DNA of 64,000 bases from Rhipicephalus microplus (GCF_043290135.1 NC_134710.1:252514092-252578091); one strand, 5' to 3'; shown: positions 8,662 to 20,110, numbered from the stretch's first letter. Made by a program: numbers and translations. Notes: generated by a model not told the origin, from the sequence alone.

Positions 8662-10525
8662 AGGCCGTCGCATATTCGTCACCGACCAAGTCACAAAGCG
8701 GTGGTTCCTCGTCGACTGTGGCTCTGACATCTGTTGCTTTCCCCGAACCTTCCTGCGTGACAAGCGTCCTTGCACGTCCTTTGAGCTCGACGCGGCGAAC
8801 CATTCGACCATCAAGACCTAGGGCTCACTCCGCCTTAACATCAATCTCAAAAACCTGTGTCGATATTTTTCATGGAATTTCGTCATCGCCGGCGTTGCAG
8901 AGCCGATCATCGTGTCCGACTTCTTGGCGTACTACAATCTTCTACCTGACTGCCGATATCACCAACCTATCGACGCTACAACCGGCCTCTGCACGCCGGG
9001 CCAACGTGCGACCACCCAACAGCCTAACGTCAAGGCACTCACCATTGGGAACCAGTCGCCATACCATGACATCCTCGCAGAATTTCCCGACCTGACTCGA
9101 CCTAGCGGGCGTCCGCGAGAGGTGGGCCACTCAACCGTGCACTACATTCGTACTACTCCCGGCCCCCCGGTCTCATGCCGCGCCCGTCGGCTAGCCCCGG
9201 ACCGCCTACAAATCGCATAGGCCGAATTCGAAGCCATGCTTCACGAAGGTACTGCCCGCCACTCGGAGGTACCTTACGCCTCACCGCTTCATCTGGTACC
9301 AAAGAAGACCAACGGCTGGCGCCCCTGCGGAGATTATCGCGCCCTCAACGCCCGCACCGTCCCTGACATGTACCCCGTCCGTCTTATACAGGACTTTGCA
9401 CACCGCTTAGACGGCAGCACTATCTTCTCTGTGGTGGACCTCGTGAAAGCCTTCACACAAATTCCTGTAAACCTGGATGACGTCCCAAAGACCGCAATTA
9501 TCACGCCTTTCGGCTTATTCAATTTCCCTTTCATGAGTTTTGGTCTCCAAAATGCGGGGCAAACCTTTCAACGCTTCATCAACGACGTCGTCCGTGGCCT
9601 GGACTTCTGTTTCGTCTACCTAGAAGACATCTTGATCTTCTCCCGCAACAATACGGAACATCGCCAACACCTTCAACTGTTCTAGCGCCTCGACAAACAC
9701 GGCTTACTCATAAACCTTCAGAAGAGCGCGCTCGGCGCCCCCGTCGTCACATTTCCTGGACATGAAATCTCTGCAGAAGGAACTAGACCCTTGCCTGACC
9801 GCATCCTGGCCCTGCAAAATTACGCGCAGCCTGCCACAGCGAAGGACCTCCGCCGTTTCCTGGGCCTGTTCAACTTTTACAGGCGCTTCTTGTCTAAAGC
9901 GGCCACATATCAGGCCCCTCTCCATGATGCGTTGGCCGGCCAACGCGGCAACCATCCTGTCACTGGGACCCCAGCCTTAACGCAAGCGTTCGGAGACTGC
10001 AAAACTGCCCTCTGCAACGCTACGCTGCTCTCCCGTCCCAAGCCAGAGGTGCCCCTGGGTCTTTTCACAGATTCCTCTAGCACCGCCGTCGGAGCCTCTC
10101 TCATGCGGCGTGTGGGAAACAACTGGCGCCCCTTGGCATTCTTCTCGAAGAAACTCTCTTCGCCGAAGCTGCCCCCGCCTTCCGGCAGCGTCGGCGATGC
10201 AACCCCGCCCCCTGCACAGACGACCTGGCCAACCTACTACAGAAAGCTCCTCGCCATCTACGAAGCAGTCCAACACTTTCGCCACATCCTCGAGGCACAG
10301 CACTGCACCTTATACACCGACCATAAACCTATCACTTACGCCTTCTCCCAACGCCGCAAAAAACTTGCACCGGTCCAAAAGAACCAGCTGTCCTTCATCG
10401 CTCAATTCACAACAGATATCCGCCACATCAGCGGAAAGGAAAACATGGTCACCGACGCATTCTCTCGCGTCTCGGCTGTCGAGCTACCAACCGTTACAAC
10501 CGACACCCTCGCCGAAGCTCAGTAA
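8640..10525 (+). pseudogene. Gypsy-1 pol: protease, reverse transcriptase, RNase H, broken
   Basis: The protease is seen near 8705 as FLVDCGSD, where the usual Thr/Ser of the D-T/S-G triad is Cys. The stop at 8819 follows. Reverse transcriptase is clear from 9236 to 9685 (WRPCGDYRALN, FSVVDLVKAF, FGLQNAGQTFQRF), with the catalytic YxDD box as YLED at 9617-9628. A stop at 9683 and a frameshift lead to the connection and RNase H (9791-10525: LGLFNFYRRFL, LFTDSSS, YTDHKPITYAF, RQLAF-like SFIAQF). The changed RT Asp and multiple stops argue for loss of function. Confidence 0.85.
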
Positions 10526-10639
10526 ACGGTCACCGAACTCCAGCAGCTCCTCGAGAATGGCTCTTCCCTTCAACTTCAAAAAGTTACCATCCCTGGGTCA
10601 ACGGACGCTCTCAACTGTGAGATATCAATAGGACGAGTG

Positions 10640-11700
10640 AGACCATACGTTCCTTCTTTGCATCGTCAAAGCCCCTTCAACCAGTTACACAACCTCAGTC
10701 ATCCCGGCATCCGAGCTTCTACACGCCTCGTGACGGAACGGTAGGCGTGGCCCTCGATGTAATGGGACTGCCGCACCTGGGCACGCACATGCATTCAATG
10801 CCAGCGCGCCAAAATCACCCGGCACGTCACGTCGCCACTCGGAGAATTCCCCCTCCCGACGAAACGATTCCAGCACGTCCACATCGACATCATTGGCCCC
10901 CTTCCACCAGCCGGCCCTTACCGCTATTGGCTCACCACCAACGATCGTTACACTCGTTGGCCCGATGTATGGCCGCTCCGAAGGATCACCGCACAAGACG
11001 TCGCATCAGCCTTCTCCGGCTGGGTTTCACGCTTCGGCACTCCTCGTCGAGTCACCACGGATCAAGGAAGGAAATTCAAATCTCAACTATTCAGGCTCCT
11101 CGGGCTCTCCACCGGGTTCGAGCGTTCACGGACAACTAGCTACCACCCTTGCTCTAACGGGATGATTGAACGGTTTCACCAGCAGTTCAAGGCAGCCATC
11201 ATGTGCCACCCTCACTCAGCCTGGCTCGAAGCCCTCCCCGCCGTCGCTCTCAGTCAGCGCGCAACTTTCAAGCCAGACAATCAAGCCACACCCGCGGAAC
11301 TGGTCTACGGGGAGCCACTTCGCCTACCTGGAAAACTCCTCTCCGCTCCGATCTCTGATGTAACCAGCTCGGACCCTGCAGACTTCGTCACTCAACTCCG
11401 TCGCACAAAGGCCGCGCTGCGCCCGTCACCAGCGGCTCGCCACACCAAGCCGACCCCGTTCGTGTTTGAGGACCTGGCAACATGCTCGCATGCCTTCCTC
11501 CGCGACGACACCGTTCACGCACCTTTCCAGCTGCCTTACTCCAGACCTTGCAAAGTCATCTGTCGCGACGACAAAACATTCAACTGCAAATCAGTGGAAA
11601 GGATGTACGCGTTTCTATCGACCGCCAAAAGCCATCATACGTCCTTTCCCAGGAGCCTACCAACCCCAGCACGCCTCCCGTAATTCGCCGACAACAGCCC
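10640..11700 (+). pseudogene. Gypsy-1 integrase, frame-broken
   Basis: Across three frames the integrase domains are present: an HHCC region (HNLSHPGIRAS near 10690 and a CIQCQRAK-type piece near 10790), a core with HIDIIGPLPP near 10890, TTDQGRKFKS near 11055 and GMIERFHQQFK near 11160 supplying the D, D, E residues, and a C-terminal part open to 11683. Integrase inserts the cDNA. Several frameshifts (near 10740, 10900 and 11130) break it. Confidence 0.8.
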
Positions 11701-11786
11701 GCAACGCCTAGGATCGCACCCTAAACCACCCGCCTTGGACGCCAGGTGCGGGTCCCCAAACGTCTTCAACCCTGACGGCTCCTATG

Positions 11787-11802
11787 TGCGTGGGGGGGGT
11801 GG
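11787..11802 (+). other. Gypsy-1 polypurine tract
   Basis: A run of G with TGG directly precedes the right LTR, as expected for plus-strand priming. Confidence 0.65.
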
Positions 11803-11985
11803 TGTGGCGAAACGGGTCAGCGCCGCTTCTGCGCCTGCGCGTCGCGGCGATGACTCCAAACACGGGCGCCGGCGATAAAAACACTCTCGCCCGAAAGAAA
11901 CAAGAAAGCTTTGTGTGTGCCCCGATTCAGCGGCAGTCGTTGTAGAACCTTCAATGCGAAAACATTAAAGTTATGTTATCCCACA
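11803..11985 (+). repeat. Gypsy-1 3' LTR
   Basis: The LTR starts TGTGGCGAAACGGG and ends ATCCCACA. It is followed by the ACCA duplication at 11986. By eye it differs from the 5' LTR at about 20 positions, mostly transitions. Confidence 0.92.
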
Positions 11986-12499
11986 ACCACACACTCTAAG
12001 TCAGGTGCTGGATAACGAACTGCACAGAGGCGGCGCGGTCCTGCGTACTGAATAAATCCTGCCTATATGGAGCCCTACAATAAAAAATAGCCGTGACATC
12101 TGCGCGGCACGAAAGTCACGCATACAGACGGTAAGAGCAGGCGCAAGAAAGAAAAAAAAAGGGAGAGCCGCCATATCCGTCGCGCCAGCCTGGTGTCAGC
12201 AGCCGGCATCAACTTACGCAGAACGTTCAGCCACAAGCGTGAGCGCGGAAAAAAAAAGCGAAACGCCCCTCCCCCCTTCGCCCTCACACCAGCTGGGCGC
12301 ACGGCGCCGGTGTGACGTTCATTATCGCCTCCATGCCGTGGCATTCGTGCGTCGCCGTTTCGTCCCGCTGTCTTGTGATGGTCGTTTTTTTAAGAGATGG
12401 TCAGAGACGGAAACATTTTCCAGTGAAAGTGGCACACTTCATTCAAGATATCATACATCTCTTTGCATTTGGACATACACTGGGATGTGAAGTGAGTCT

Positions 12500-12634
12500 T
12501 GTAGGCCCGTGTAGTCAGATTTGGGTGCACGTTAAAGAACCCCAGGTGGTCGAAATTTCCGGAGCCCTCCACTACGGCGTCTCTCATAATCATATGGTGG
12601 TTTTGGGACGTTAAACCCCACAAATCAATCAATC
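12500..12634 (+). repeat. 5'-truncated tRNA-derived SINE (tick Ruka type)
   Basis: Only the body and tail are present: GTAGGCCCGTGT, GGGTGCACGTTAAAGAACCC, GGTCGAAATTTCCGGAGCCC, ending in AATCAATCAATC. The paralogous block near 38490-38600 lacks it, so it inserted after the duplication. Confidence 0.88.
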
Positions 12635-12864
12635 ATGCGTGACAGCTTTCTGCAACACTGGAATATGTATGTTCATGCTCATGTTCTACCAAACAAGTTC
12701 AACAGATGATTTTAGGAAAGCATCGTAAAAAAGAAACAAACCGAAGGCCGCGAGTCAGAAAAAGATCGAAATTGAAAATCAATTGGTCGATATTTGATTA
12801 GTGGTTGCGTAATTTCATGATGAACATCAAGTACAGAAGTCAGGTGCAGAAGTCAGCAGGAGAG

Positions 12865-13105
12865 CCCCGCTGCGGTGACCTAGTAGCTAAGGTATTCGGC
12901 TGCTGACCCGGTCGCGGGTTCGAATCCCGGCTGCGGCGGCTGCATTTCCGATGAAGGCGAAAGTGTTGTAGGCCCGTGTGCTCAGATTTGGGTGCATGTT
13001 AAAGAACACAAGGTGGTCGAAATTTTCGGAGCCTTTCACTACGGCGTCTCTAATTATGATATGGTGGTACTTGGACGTTAAACTTCACATATCAATCAAT
13101 CAATC
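12865..13105 (+). repeat. Full-length tRNA-derived SINE (tick Ruka type)
   Basis: The tRNA-like head has an A box near TAGTAGCTAAGG and a B box GGTTCGAATCC, followed by the SINE body and an AATC-repeat tail. Flanks AGCAGGAGAG and AGCAGGATAG look like a decayed target duplication. The copy at 38841 is the same insertion in the duplicated block. RNA polymerase III would transcribe such an element from the A and B boxes. Confidence 0.92.
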
Positions 13106-14127
13106 GAAATTAGCAGGATAGCGTATGTCACCGACATTTGCTCACTCTTTTGAATATTAAGTACAATTCTCATATTCCAGCATGAATTAGTAACAGTGAA
13201 TCATAACCAAGACGACCAGTGTACTGCTGTGGAGGTAATGTACCAGCTATAAAAATCCCCATTTTCTAAAGAGCAACTATTAGCATTAAGAATAAATATT
13301 TTGAGGTTCGTTCTGCACCATTTCTTGACCCCAACTGCATGCCGACGTTCGCGAAAGAGATGTGCAGAGGCATTATTTATTTGGAGGGAGACTGACCTTT
13401 CCGTCGTTACTTTGTGTACGTCATACTTGACCTTCGCGCGCGTTTCGGCATTCACTTGAACAAGGATGTGATACTTAACAAAGTTAGGAGAAGGCACTCG
13501 CCATAAATCGGATCAGTTAAAGACTGAACATAAGTAAAAAGCACTTTATATGGCGGAATAATGCGCATAAATTTTAATTGCAGAAATAAGTCCTCGTTGA
13601 AATGCTAAAAAGGTGCTGCTGCCCCAGCGTAAAGGTCACGGCAGTTCGCGCGTACGAAATGCAAATGTTAGAGTAGGCACGATAAAATACCTATGCAATG
13701 TTTACGAACGAAAGCGAATTGTCTTCAATCAGCATAGAATAGGCTGCTGTCACTGACACTCGTGTACCTCCCGACACAAATCAGCCGAATTTCTCACAGC
13801 ACACGCACGTGCGAGAAAGATGCGCAGGTTTTGACAGCCGAACATAGCCTCGTCCGCGAATTTCGGTGAGCGTAACACCCGCAGTTCACGGAGAAGCACT
13901 AAAATGACGCACAAATACACGTTAATCGTTCTTGCGAAACGGCGCACCATAAACCGAAGTCGGAGCCGAAAGCGCTCACCATGGTAGTTTCGAATTTATG
14001 AAGACCTAAGTACTATTCGCTGATAAAATGCATGCACATGGCACAAAAACAGTTCAAGGTTCCGAAGACGGTTTGCAAAAACCAACTTGGTAGATATATA
14101 CCCACAAAAAGACTCGCCGCAACGCTG
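13106..14127. other. No recognisable gene
   Basis: To about 13500 this is duplicated-block sequence. Beyond that I see no coding, RNA or repeat signature that I can name. Confidence 0.5.
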
Positions 14128-14345
14128 TGGCGTTGTGGCACAATGGTAAGACATCTGCTTCACGTGCATGCGGTCCCTAGTTCGATTCCATGGCTGTGCT
14201 TTGCATGTTAATCTCGCGTACATAGGTAATTGTGACACTACTGGTATTCTAAATACCTGTAGTCGTAATATCCCCCATATTCTCCGCATGAAACTACTCT
14301 GAAAAGCATAGATTAGTACTTTTTTTCCGCCACCACACCAGAGCC
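14128..14345 (+). repeat. tRNA-like sequence, probably a second SINE family
   Basis: The head has a TGGCACAATGGTAAG A-box-like motif and an AGTTCGATTCC B box at 14179-14189, 30-35 bases apart as in a tRNA. The acceptor ends do not pair convincingly, so a functional tRNA gene is unlikely. The body differs from the Ruka-type SINE. Confidence 0.5.
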
Positions 14346-14579
14346 GGGTCACCTGTGGAAAGTGACGCCTAACAGCAGGCCTTATCTTGCCAGGAAAAAT
14401 TTGACCAAAAATCCCGGCTAATCTTTGTCCCGGCTATTTTGAAGGCCACTTAAATCGGGCCGGTTTCTCTGTAAAACGGCTACGAAGCCGCCTAGATGCG
14501 GCGATAATTTGACTCGTTTTCCTGCCTGCGGGTGTGTAGTCTAGCCAGGGTTTGATTTAGAGTGTAACGTTATTAAGGT
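14346..14579. other. No recognisable gene
   Basis: Nothing identifiable is seen in this stretch. Confidence 0.4.
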
Positions 14580-14691
14580 GGACGTGATGAAACGATAAAC
14601 GGAGGGCATGAAAAATATAAACAACTGCCCGTATGCCCACTCCCTCCTACAAAAAGGAATAGAAAATCAATAAAATAGATCGATATTATAG
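14580..14691 (+). repeat. 5' end of repeat family X, interrupted by Gypsy-2
   Basis: The sequence from GATGAAACGATAAACGG to ATCGATATTATAG parallels 30808-30915. The continuation (CAAAATGG...GCGCACTCGG) lies on the far side of Gypsy-2 at 20379, so that element inserted into a copy of this repeat. Confidence 0.7.
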
Positions 14692-14693
14692 TT

Positions 14694-14863
14694 TGTCACG
14701 TTGAGTCACAAGTACTGGGGGATTTATTAAACCTCAGGGTAGCAATCTCTAGGACGATGCGGCAGTCGTGGCTGGCTCTCGAGCAGAGAAAGAAGCACGC
14801 GATCTTCTTTTTCCTCCAGATTGAGAGCCGCTCTTGCTGTCGACCCACTACGTGCTGGTGGCA
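14694..14863 (-). repeat. Gypsy-2 3' LTR
   Basis: On the plus strand it runs from TGTCACGTTGAG to GCTGGTGGCA. A GGAAGGGGGGAA polypurine tract precedes it in element orientation (14864-14876). It is paired with 20203-20372. Confidence 0.9.
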
Positions 14864-14954
14864 TTCCCCCCTTCCGAAAAGAAAAAAAAAACAAGTCCCA
14901 AAAAGAGGAAAGAAAAGTACATAGCATCACCGCGATGCTACTACATAGGCACGT

Positions 14955-15073
14955 GAAAAAGAAATTGGAAATTTGGATAAAGTGAAAGAAAAAATTGAAG
15001 AGCGTGCCAATCTTATATTGGCACGCTCTTCAATTTTTACTTTCACTTTATCCAAATTTCCAATTTCTTTTTC
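14955..15073. repeat. 57-bp inverted repeat (hairpin) in Gypsy-2 3' region
   Basis: The arms are 14955-15011 and 15017-15073, separated by the 5-base spacer CTTAT. By direct comparison 56 of 57 positions pair; the one mismatch is at the A-run. It lies in the untranslated stretch between the pol end and the polypurine tract, so element RNA could fold into a long hairpin. Two copies of TCAATGAACGCGA follow at about 15076 and 15100. Confidence 0.95.
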
Positions 15074-15170
15074 GTCAATGAACGCGACAATGAAAACGTC
15101 AATGAACGCGAAAGCAAGTTCACACAAAACAACAAAAAAACACAAAGAATGCTGTACGCTAAAGGAAAAG

Positions 15171-16378
15171 TTATGAGCAACGCGCAATAAATGGTTTCAT
15201 GCGCAACACATGAACGACGTCCGGCCTCAGTCGTGTCCTGCTCCGTGCATGGGGTGTTGAGTCAGGAACCACTTCGTAATTCACGTCACTGACGCGGCGT
15301 AACACTTTATACGGGCCAAAGTACCGGCTCAGTAACTTTTCACTAAGGCCACGGCGGCGGACGAGCGTCCACACCCAAACTTGATCTCCGGGGTTGTAAA
15401 ACACTTCTCTGTGGCGGGTGTTATAGCGTCATGCGTCTGCCTGCTGTTGCTGGCCGATGTGCAGTCGCGCGAGTTGCCGGGCTTCCTGAGCACGCTCGGC
15501 GAATTTTTCGGCGTCAGTTGCCAACTCGTCTTCGTTTTGACACGGTAGCATAGTGTCTAGCATGGTCTGCATTTCGCGGCCGTAGAGAAGCCGAAATGGC
15601 GTGAATCGCGTGGTCTCTTGCACTGCGATAACTTACGCGAAGGTCACGTAAAGTAAGATCCGGTCCCATGTTTTGTGTGTACGTCGATGTACATTGAGAT
15701 CATGTCTGCGAGGGTCTTATTCAGTCGCTCGGTAAGTCCGTTGGTTTGCGGGTGGTATGCAGTTGTCCTTCGGTGTATGGTGTTGCTCAGTTTTAAAACT
15801 TCGTCCGTAAGCTGCGCCGTGAATGCCGTCCCTCTGTCCGTTATTACACTGGAAGGAGCACCGTGCCGTAACACGATGTGGCGCATAAAAAATTGTGCTA
15901 CCTCAGAAGCCGTGCCTCGTGGGATCGCCTGCGTCTCAGCCCAGTGTGTCAAATAGTCGGTCGCGACGATCACTCATTTGTTGCTGTCCGCAGACAGGGG
16001 AAATGGCCCGAGAATGTCCATGCCTTCTTGGTCGAACGGCGTGCAGGGTGCTTCGATGAGCTGAAGCAAACCGGCTAGTTTAACAGATGGCTGCTTTCGG
16101 CGCTGACATTCCCAACAGCTCTTGACGTACTTCTTGATGCTTTCTGAAAGTCCTGGCCAATAGTACCTCTCGTTCACTCTGACAAGTGTCCTTGAGTAGC
16201 CCAGATGACCGGATGTGGGTTCGTCATGGCAAGCGAAGTGGACGTCGTCTCGCATGTCTCGAGAAACCACCAGGAGTTAAGCACGGCTGTTCGAACGAGC
16301 GTTCTTCTTGTACAACACACCGTCTCGCAGGCAGAACGACGTCAACGAGCGGCATAAATGACGTGGTATGATAGCGCC
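15171..16378 (-). pseudogene. Gypsy-2 integrase and pol C-terminus, broken
   Basis: Minus-strand frames give the HHCC zinc domain (CHDEPTSGHLGYSRT, then CWECQRRK; 16270-15974), the core with GMDILGPF, ITDRGTAF and GLTERLN for the D, D, E residues (15973-15644), and C-terminal pieces with FGPYKVLRRV (15404-15171), a GPY/F-like module. A TGA near 15974, a frameshift near 15640 and a stop near 15425 interrupt it. Integrase would insert the element's cDNA. Confidence 0.85.
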
Positions 16379-17345
16379 CTAGCCCTCTAAATGATCAATG
16401 ATTGAACGAATCTCTGCGTCATCTCGCTGCCGTTTTCTCAAGTCTGATGCGCTAACGGCGCCCAGGAAGCCTTCGTCTTCCTCTGCTTCCTGACTGACGA
16501 CATGAAGGGGAGCGCATGACAGTGTGTCAGCGTCCTCATGCTTACGGCCGGACTTATGGACGATGGTGACATCAAATTCCTGCAGCCGCAAGCTCCACCG
16601 TGCTAGCCGTCCTGAAGGGTCACGCTGGCTTGCCAACCAACAGAGCGCGTGATGGTCCGTCACTATCTTGAAGGGACGACCATAAAGGTACGGGCGAAAC
16701 TTTGTGATTGCCCACACGACTGCGAGGCACTCTTTCTCCGTAGTGGAATAATTCGCCTCGGCACGGCATAGAGAGAGGCTGGCGTAGGCTACAACTCTTT
16801 CGGCGTCCTCTTGACGCTGAACGAGCACTGTACCGAACCCAATGTTACTAGCGTCGGTATGGACCTCCGTGTCAGCATCATCAACGAAATGAGCGAGAAC
16901 GGGCGCTGATAGCATGCGCTGTCGCAGCTCATCAAAAGCTGCTTGTTGCTCGTTTTTCCAGCCAAACGGCGTGTCGTCCCTTGTGAGACGAGTCAGAGGT
17001 TCTGCTATCTGTGAAAAGCCATTAATGAACCGGCGATAGTAGGCGCACAAACCAAGCAAGCGCCGGACGGCTTTATTATCGACAGGAGCTGGTAATTCCG
17101 CAACAGCGGCAAGCTTGTCCGGATCGGGCCGGATTCCTTCGGCGCTAACTACATGTCCAAGAAATTTTAGTTCTTTATAGCCGAAATGGCACTTCTGTGG
17201 CTTTAGTGTGAGGTCCGCTGATCGGATAGCCTCCAGCACGCTGCGCAGGCGGTGAAGGTTCTGCTCGAACGTAGTAGAAAGACTACCACATCATCAAGCT
17301 AGACAAGACAAGTCTGCCACTTGAGCCCTGTGAGGACAGTGTCCA
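16379..17345 (-). pseudogene. Gypsy-2 RT C-terminal part and RNase H
   Basis: A 286-codon open frame (17239-16379) carries KCHFGYKELKFLGHVVS, LGLCAYYRRFI and RNase H motifs VHTDASNIGFG, STTEKECLAVVWA and VTDHHALCWL. Upstream, the RT catalytic box reads stop-LDD: the Tyr codon is TAG at 17301-17299. RNase H removes the RNA strand during cDNA synthesis. The frame ends at a stop at 16379-16381. Confidence 0.85.
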
Positions 17346-18760
17346 TCATTCGCTGGAAAGTTGCCGGCGCTGAACACAAGCAAAAGGGAGCACTTGAAAT
17401 TGGTATAGGCTGTCTGGAGTCATGAAGGCTGTTTTCTCACGGTCTCGCTGATTTACCTCGATTTGCCAATACCCGCTTTTGAGATCGATAGAAGTGAAAT
17501 AATGGGCACGACGAAGTCTATCTAGCGAATCGTCGATACGTGGCAGCGGATACACATCCTTTTTGGTGACGTTTTTAAGCTTTCGGTAGTCGACGCAGAA
17601 GCGTAGCGACCCGTCCTTCTTTTTGACAAGTACGACTGGAGATGACCACGGGCTGTTAGATAGTTCAATAACGCCATCGCCAAGCATCTCGCTGACTTGC
17701 GTACGTATCGCTTCACGTTCTTTAGCCGACACGCGGTAGGGGTTCTGGTGTATCGGGCGTGTGTCCTCGTACGTGATGATCCTGTGTTGAGCGATCGACG
17801 TCTGGTGGATCTTTGAGCAACTTGCGAAGCAAGACCTGATCTCGAACAAGACCGCTCGTAGCGCAGTCTCGTTATCGGTGGACAGATCAGGATTGATGTC
17901 AATATTACTCATTGACGTGTCGGTGGTATCCACTAGTTCTGACATGAGACAGTTGGTGACGTTTGCTACTTCGTGGGCAAACGCTATCGAAGTGCCACGG
18001 AACAGATATCGCTGCTCGTTGCTAAAGTTGGTTACAAGCAATTCAGATCGGCCATCACGAAGGTGTATTACACTTCTAGCTACACAAATGCCTTGCTGCA
18101 GGAGGTGTTCTAAACTTGTCTCGGCCACCACATCGCCATTGCCCAAACCACAGCATGTTACGTCGACTAGAACACTTGCTCGTGGAGGAAGCGTCACGCT
18201 CTGTTCAGAAATACGGAGTACGTCAACACGCTTTCCGTCATCCTGCACGTTGATTGCTCGCTGGGCTGTGAACGTGACGCGGCGCTCTTGCAGATCAATG
18301 ATAGCTCCATTTGCTTGTAGAAAGTCAACTCCCAGGATGACGTCACGGGAGCATTCGCGTAGAACGAGGCAGCTTGCTACGAATGTATACCCTTGGATCT
18401 GTACTCTAGTTGTGCAGGCACCCAGTGGAGTAACGACGTGGCCACCAGCTGTCCGAATCTGCGAGTTGTGCCACGGCGTGATGACTTTCTTCAGCTGCGT
18501 TGTCAGTTTCCCGCTCAGTATGGAACAGTCGGCGCCGGTGTCCACTAACGCATTAACTGCACAACCATCAATTGTCACTGCTATGTCGAGTGAAAGTCGG
18601 CCATCTTTTGCAGCAGTATGTGATGTCGGACTGGTTTCTGTACAGTTCTGCGTTAATAGGAGGTCTTCAGCGCTTCGACGTTCAGCGACCCCACCCCCAG
18701 AGGTCGCTTGGGCAAGTTTTCCCGGCGGAGGCTGGGAGATCGTGTGGTAGAATACCGCTG
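17346..18760 (-). pseudogene. Gypsy-2 pol: protease and RT N-terminal part
   Basis: The open frame contains the aspartic protease motif ALVDTGADCSIL near 18540 and VILGVDFLQANGA near 18325, then RT fingers and palm (NPYRVSAKEREAI, VVLVKKKDGSLRFCVDYRKL, FTSIDLKSGYWQIEV). It loses frame near 17390 at the VLPFG region. Residues upstream of about 18760 in this frame look like noise. It would process Gag-Pol and copy RNA into DNA. Confidence 0.85.
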
Positions 18761-20110
18761 GGGCGTTGATGAAAATCGCCTCCGTGATGGCGAGCGCGAC
18801 TAGCGCCCGGCAGACGGTGGTGCATACTGCTGGGCGAGGTAGTTTTCGACTTCGCGCGGTCTCTGGCCGTAACGAGGTGCCGGTGAGTACGCAGAGAAGC
18901 CGCGAAGCCCGAGACGGCGATATGGACACTGGCGGTACAAGTGATCAGCTTCTCCACAGTGAAAGCACAGAGGCCGGCGATCAGGTGTGCGCCAAACATC
19001 AGACTTTCGAGGAGACGGGCGCCGATTGTCGATGTACTGAACTGGGGGCACCGAACGATGGGCGACAGGAGCGCCAGGGACAAAGGGCAAAGGCGGTGGC
19101 GTGTACATTCCTTCGTAGTACGGTATGTGCTGTGCTGACTGGAGTGCAACAGCAGGAACAGGATGGACGAGTAATGGTGGCGATGCAGCAGGGCGTTTCA
19201 AGGCTTCCGCGTAGGTTGTCTCACGGCGGTATTCAGCAGGAGCTGGTGCAGCTGTATCAGGAAGCAAGGTGTTCCGGAGCGCCTAGGGCAGCTCATCCTT
19301 GATCACAGTTGCAATTGAGCTAACCGTAGAATGAGGTGTTACACCAGCCGTTTGCAACTCTTCATGTACTATATCATAGATGAGTTCACGTAGATGGTCG
19401 TTGCTGGTTCCAGTGGCGGTGAAAATGTCGGCAGTAGACATGCCACTGACTTGCCTGTCGTATTGGTTGGATCGCTGCTGCAGCATTTTTTTCCATTGTC
19501 ACGACCTCGGACAAGAATTCCGCGACCGTCTTTGGAGGGCTGCGCACGAGGCCGGCAAAAAGCTGGTCCTTGACACCGCGCATCAAGTGACGCAACTTCT
19601 TGTCCTCCGTCATCTTTGAATCGGCCCGTCGGAAGAGGCGCGTCATGTCTTCGACGTACGTGGTCACAGTTTCGTTTGGCAAGTGGACGCGGGCCAGAAT
19701 AGCTCGTTCAGCTCGTTCTTGGCGATCAGCACTGGCACAGGTCTGTAAAAGTCTACGAGAGAATTCGGGCCACGTCGTCAGCTGCTCCTCTCGGTTTTGA
19801 TACCACGTACGTGCCCCGTCTTCGAGATAGAAATAGAAACGACCCAGTTTCGCCGCGTCATCCGACTGATTCAATGTGGCTACACGCTCGAAGTCCGCCA
19901 ACCAGTCCTCAACGTCCTCGTGCTCCGTGCCATGGAACGTCGCCGGTGCCCGTGGGCTTTCCAACGTATAGCGGTTCGACGTCGTGCTTCTCGTGCCTGT
20001 TGACGAGGTTTGCACCGAAGCGCTGGTCTTGTTTGTCGACGTGATTGGAGCAGTATTGTCGATTTCCGGAGGCAATCACCTGATTCGGCGGCTGGTCCGA
20101 TGCACGGGAG
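18761..20110 (-). pseudogene. Gypsy-2 gag with CCHC zinc knuckle, frameshifted
   Basis: The main frame (20075-19386) has the gag core: FHGTEHEDVEDWLADFERVA, GARTWYQNREE, LARVHLPNETV and KKLRHLMRGVKDQLFAGL. A frameshift near 19430 and another near 19290 lead to the frame 19267-18800. That frame carries an intact CFHCGEADHLYRQC knuckle (C-x2-C-x4-H-x4-C) near 18965. Gag packages element RNA. A likely start is near 20075. Confidence 0.85.

Larger units (their letters stand above)
7395..11985 (+). mobile_element. Ty3/gypsy LTR retrotransposon, CsRn1-like (Gypsy-1), decayed
   Basis: This is a complete 4.59-kb insertion with two LTRs, a TGGTGACCC primer-binding site, gag, protease, RT, RNase H and integrase in order, a G-rich polypurine tract before the right LTR, and ACCA target duplications. 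The PBS matches the start of the tRNA-Trp complement reported for the CsRn1 clade, and gag keeps a CHCC-type box typical of it. The clade is inferred from these two features. Coding regions carry several stops and frameshifts, and the RT catalytic motif is altered, so the copy is not autonomous. The LTRs differ at about 20 of 181 positions by eye. Confidence 0.92.
11986..13500 (+). repeat. Duplicated block, right half of copy 1
   Basis: This resumes homology with 37994-39480 directly after the gypsy target duplication. It contains a truncated SINE (12500-12634) absent from the other copy and a full SINE (12865-13105) shared with it. No gene is recognised. A short C-rich stretch near 12270 and A-runs are present. 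Confidence 0.85.

Noticed and set aside
12865..12940. tRNA gene call at SINE heads (also at 38841, 26182, 61430)
   Set aside because: A and B boxes are present but each is continuous with the same SINE body and AATC tail, repeated many times. These are tRNA-derived SINEs and not tRNA genes.
14927..15187. Two mirror-image short reading frames on opposite strands
   Set aside because: They translate the two arms of the 57-bp hairpin in Gypsy-2 and are not genes.
17878..18750. 290-codon plus-strand frame opposite Gypsy-2 protease
   Set aside because: It is the antisense shadow of a clear pol frame with protease and RT motifs.
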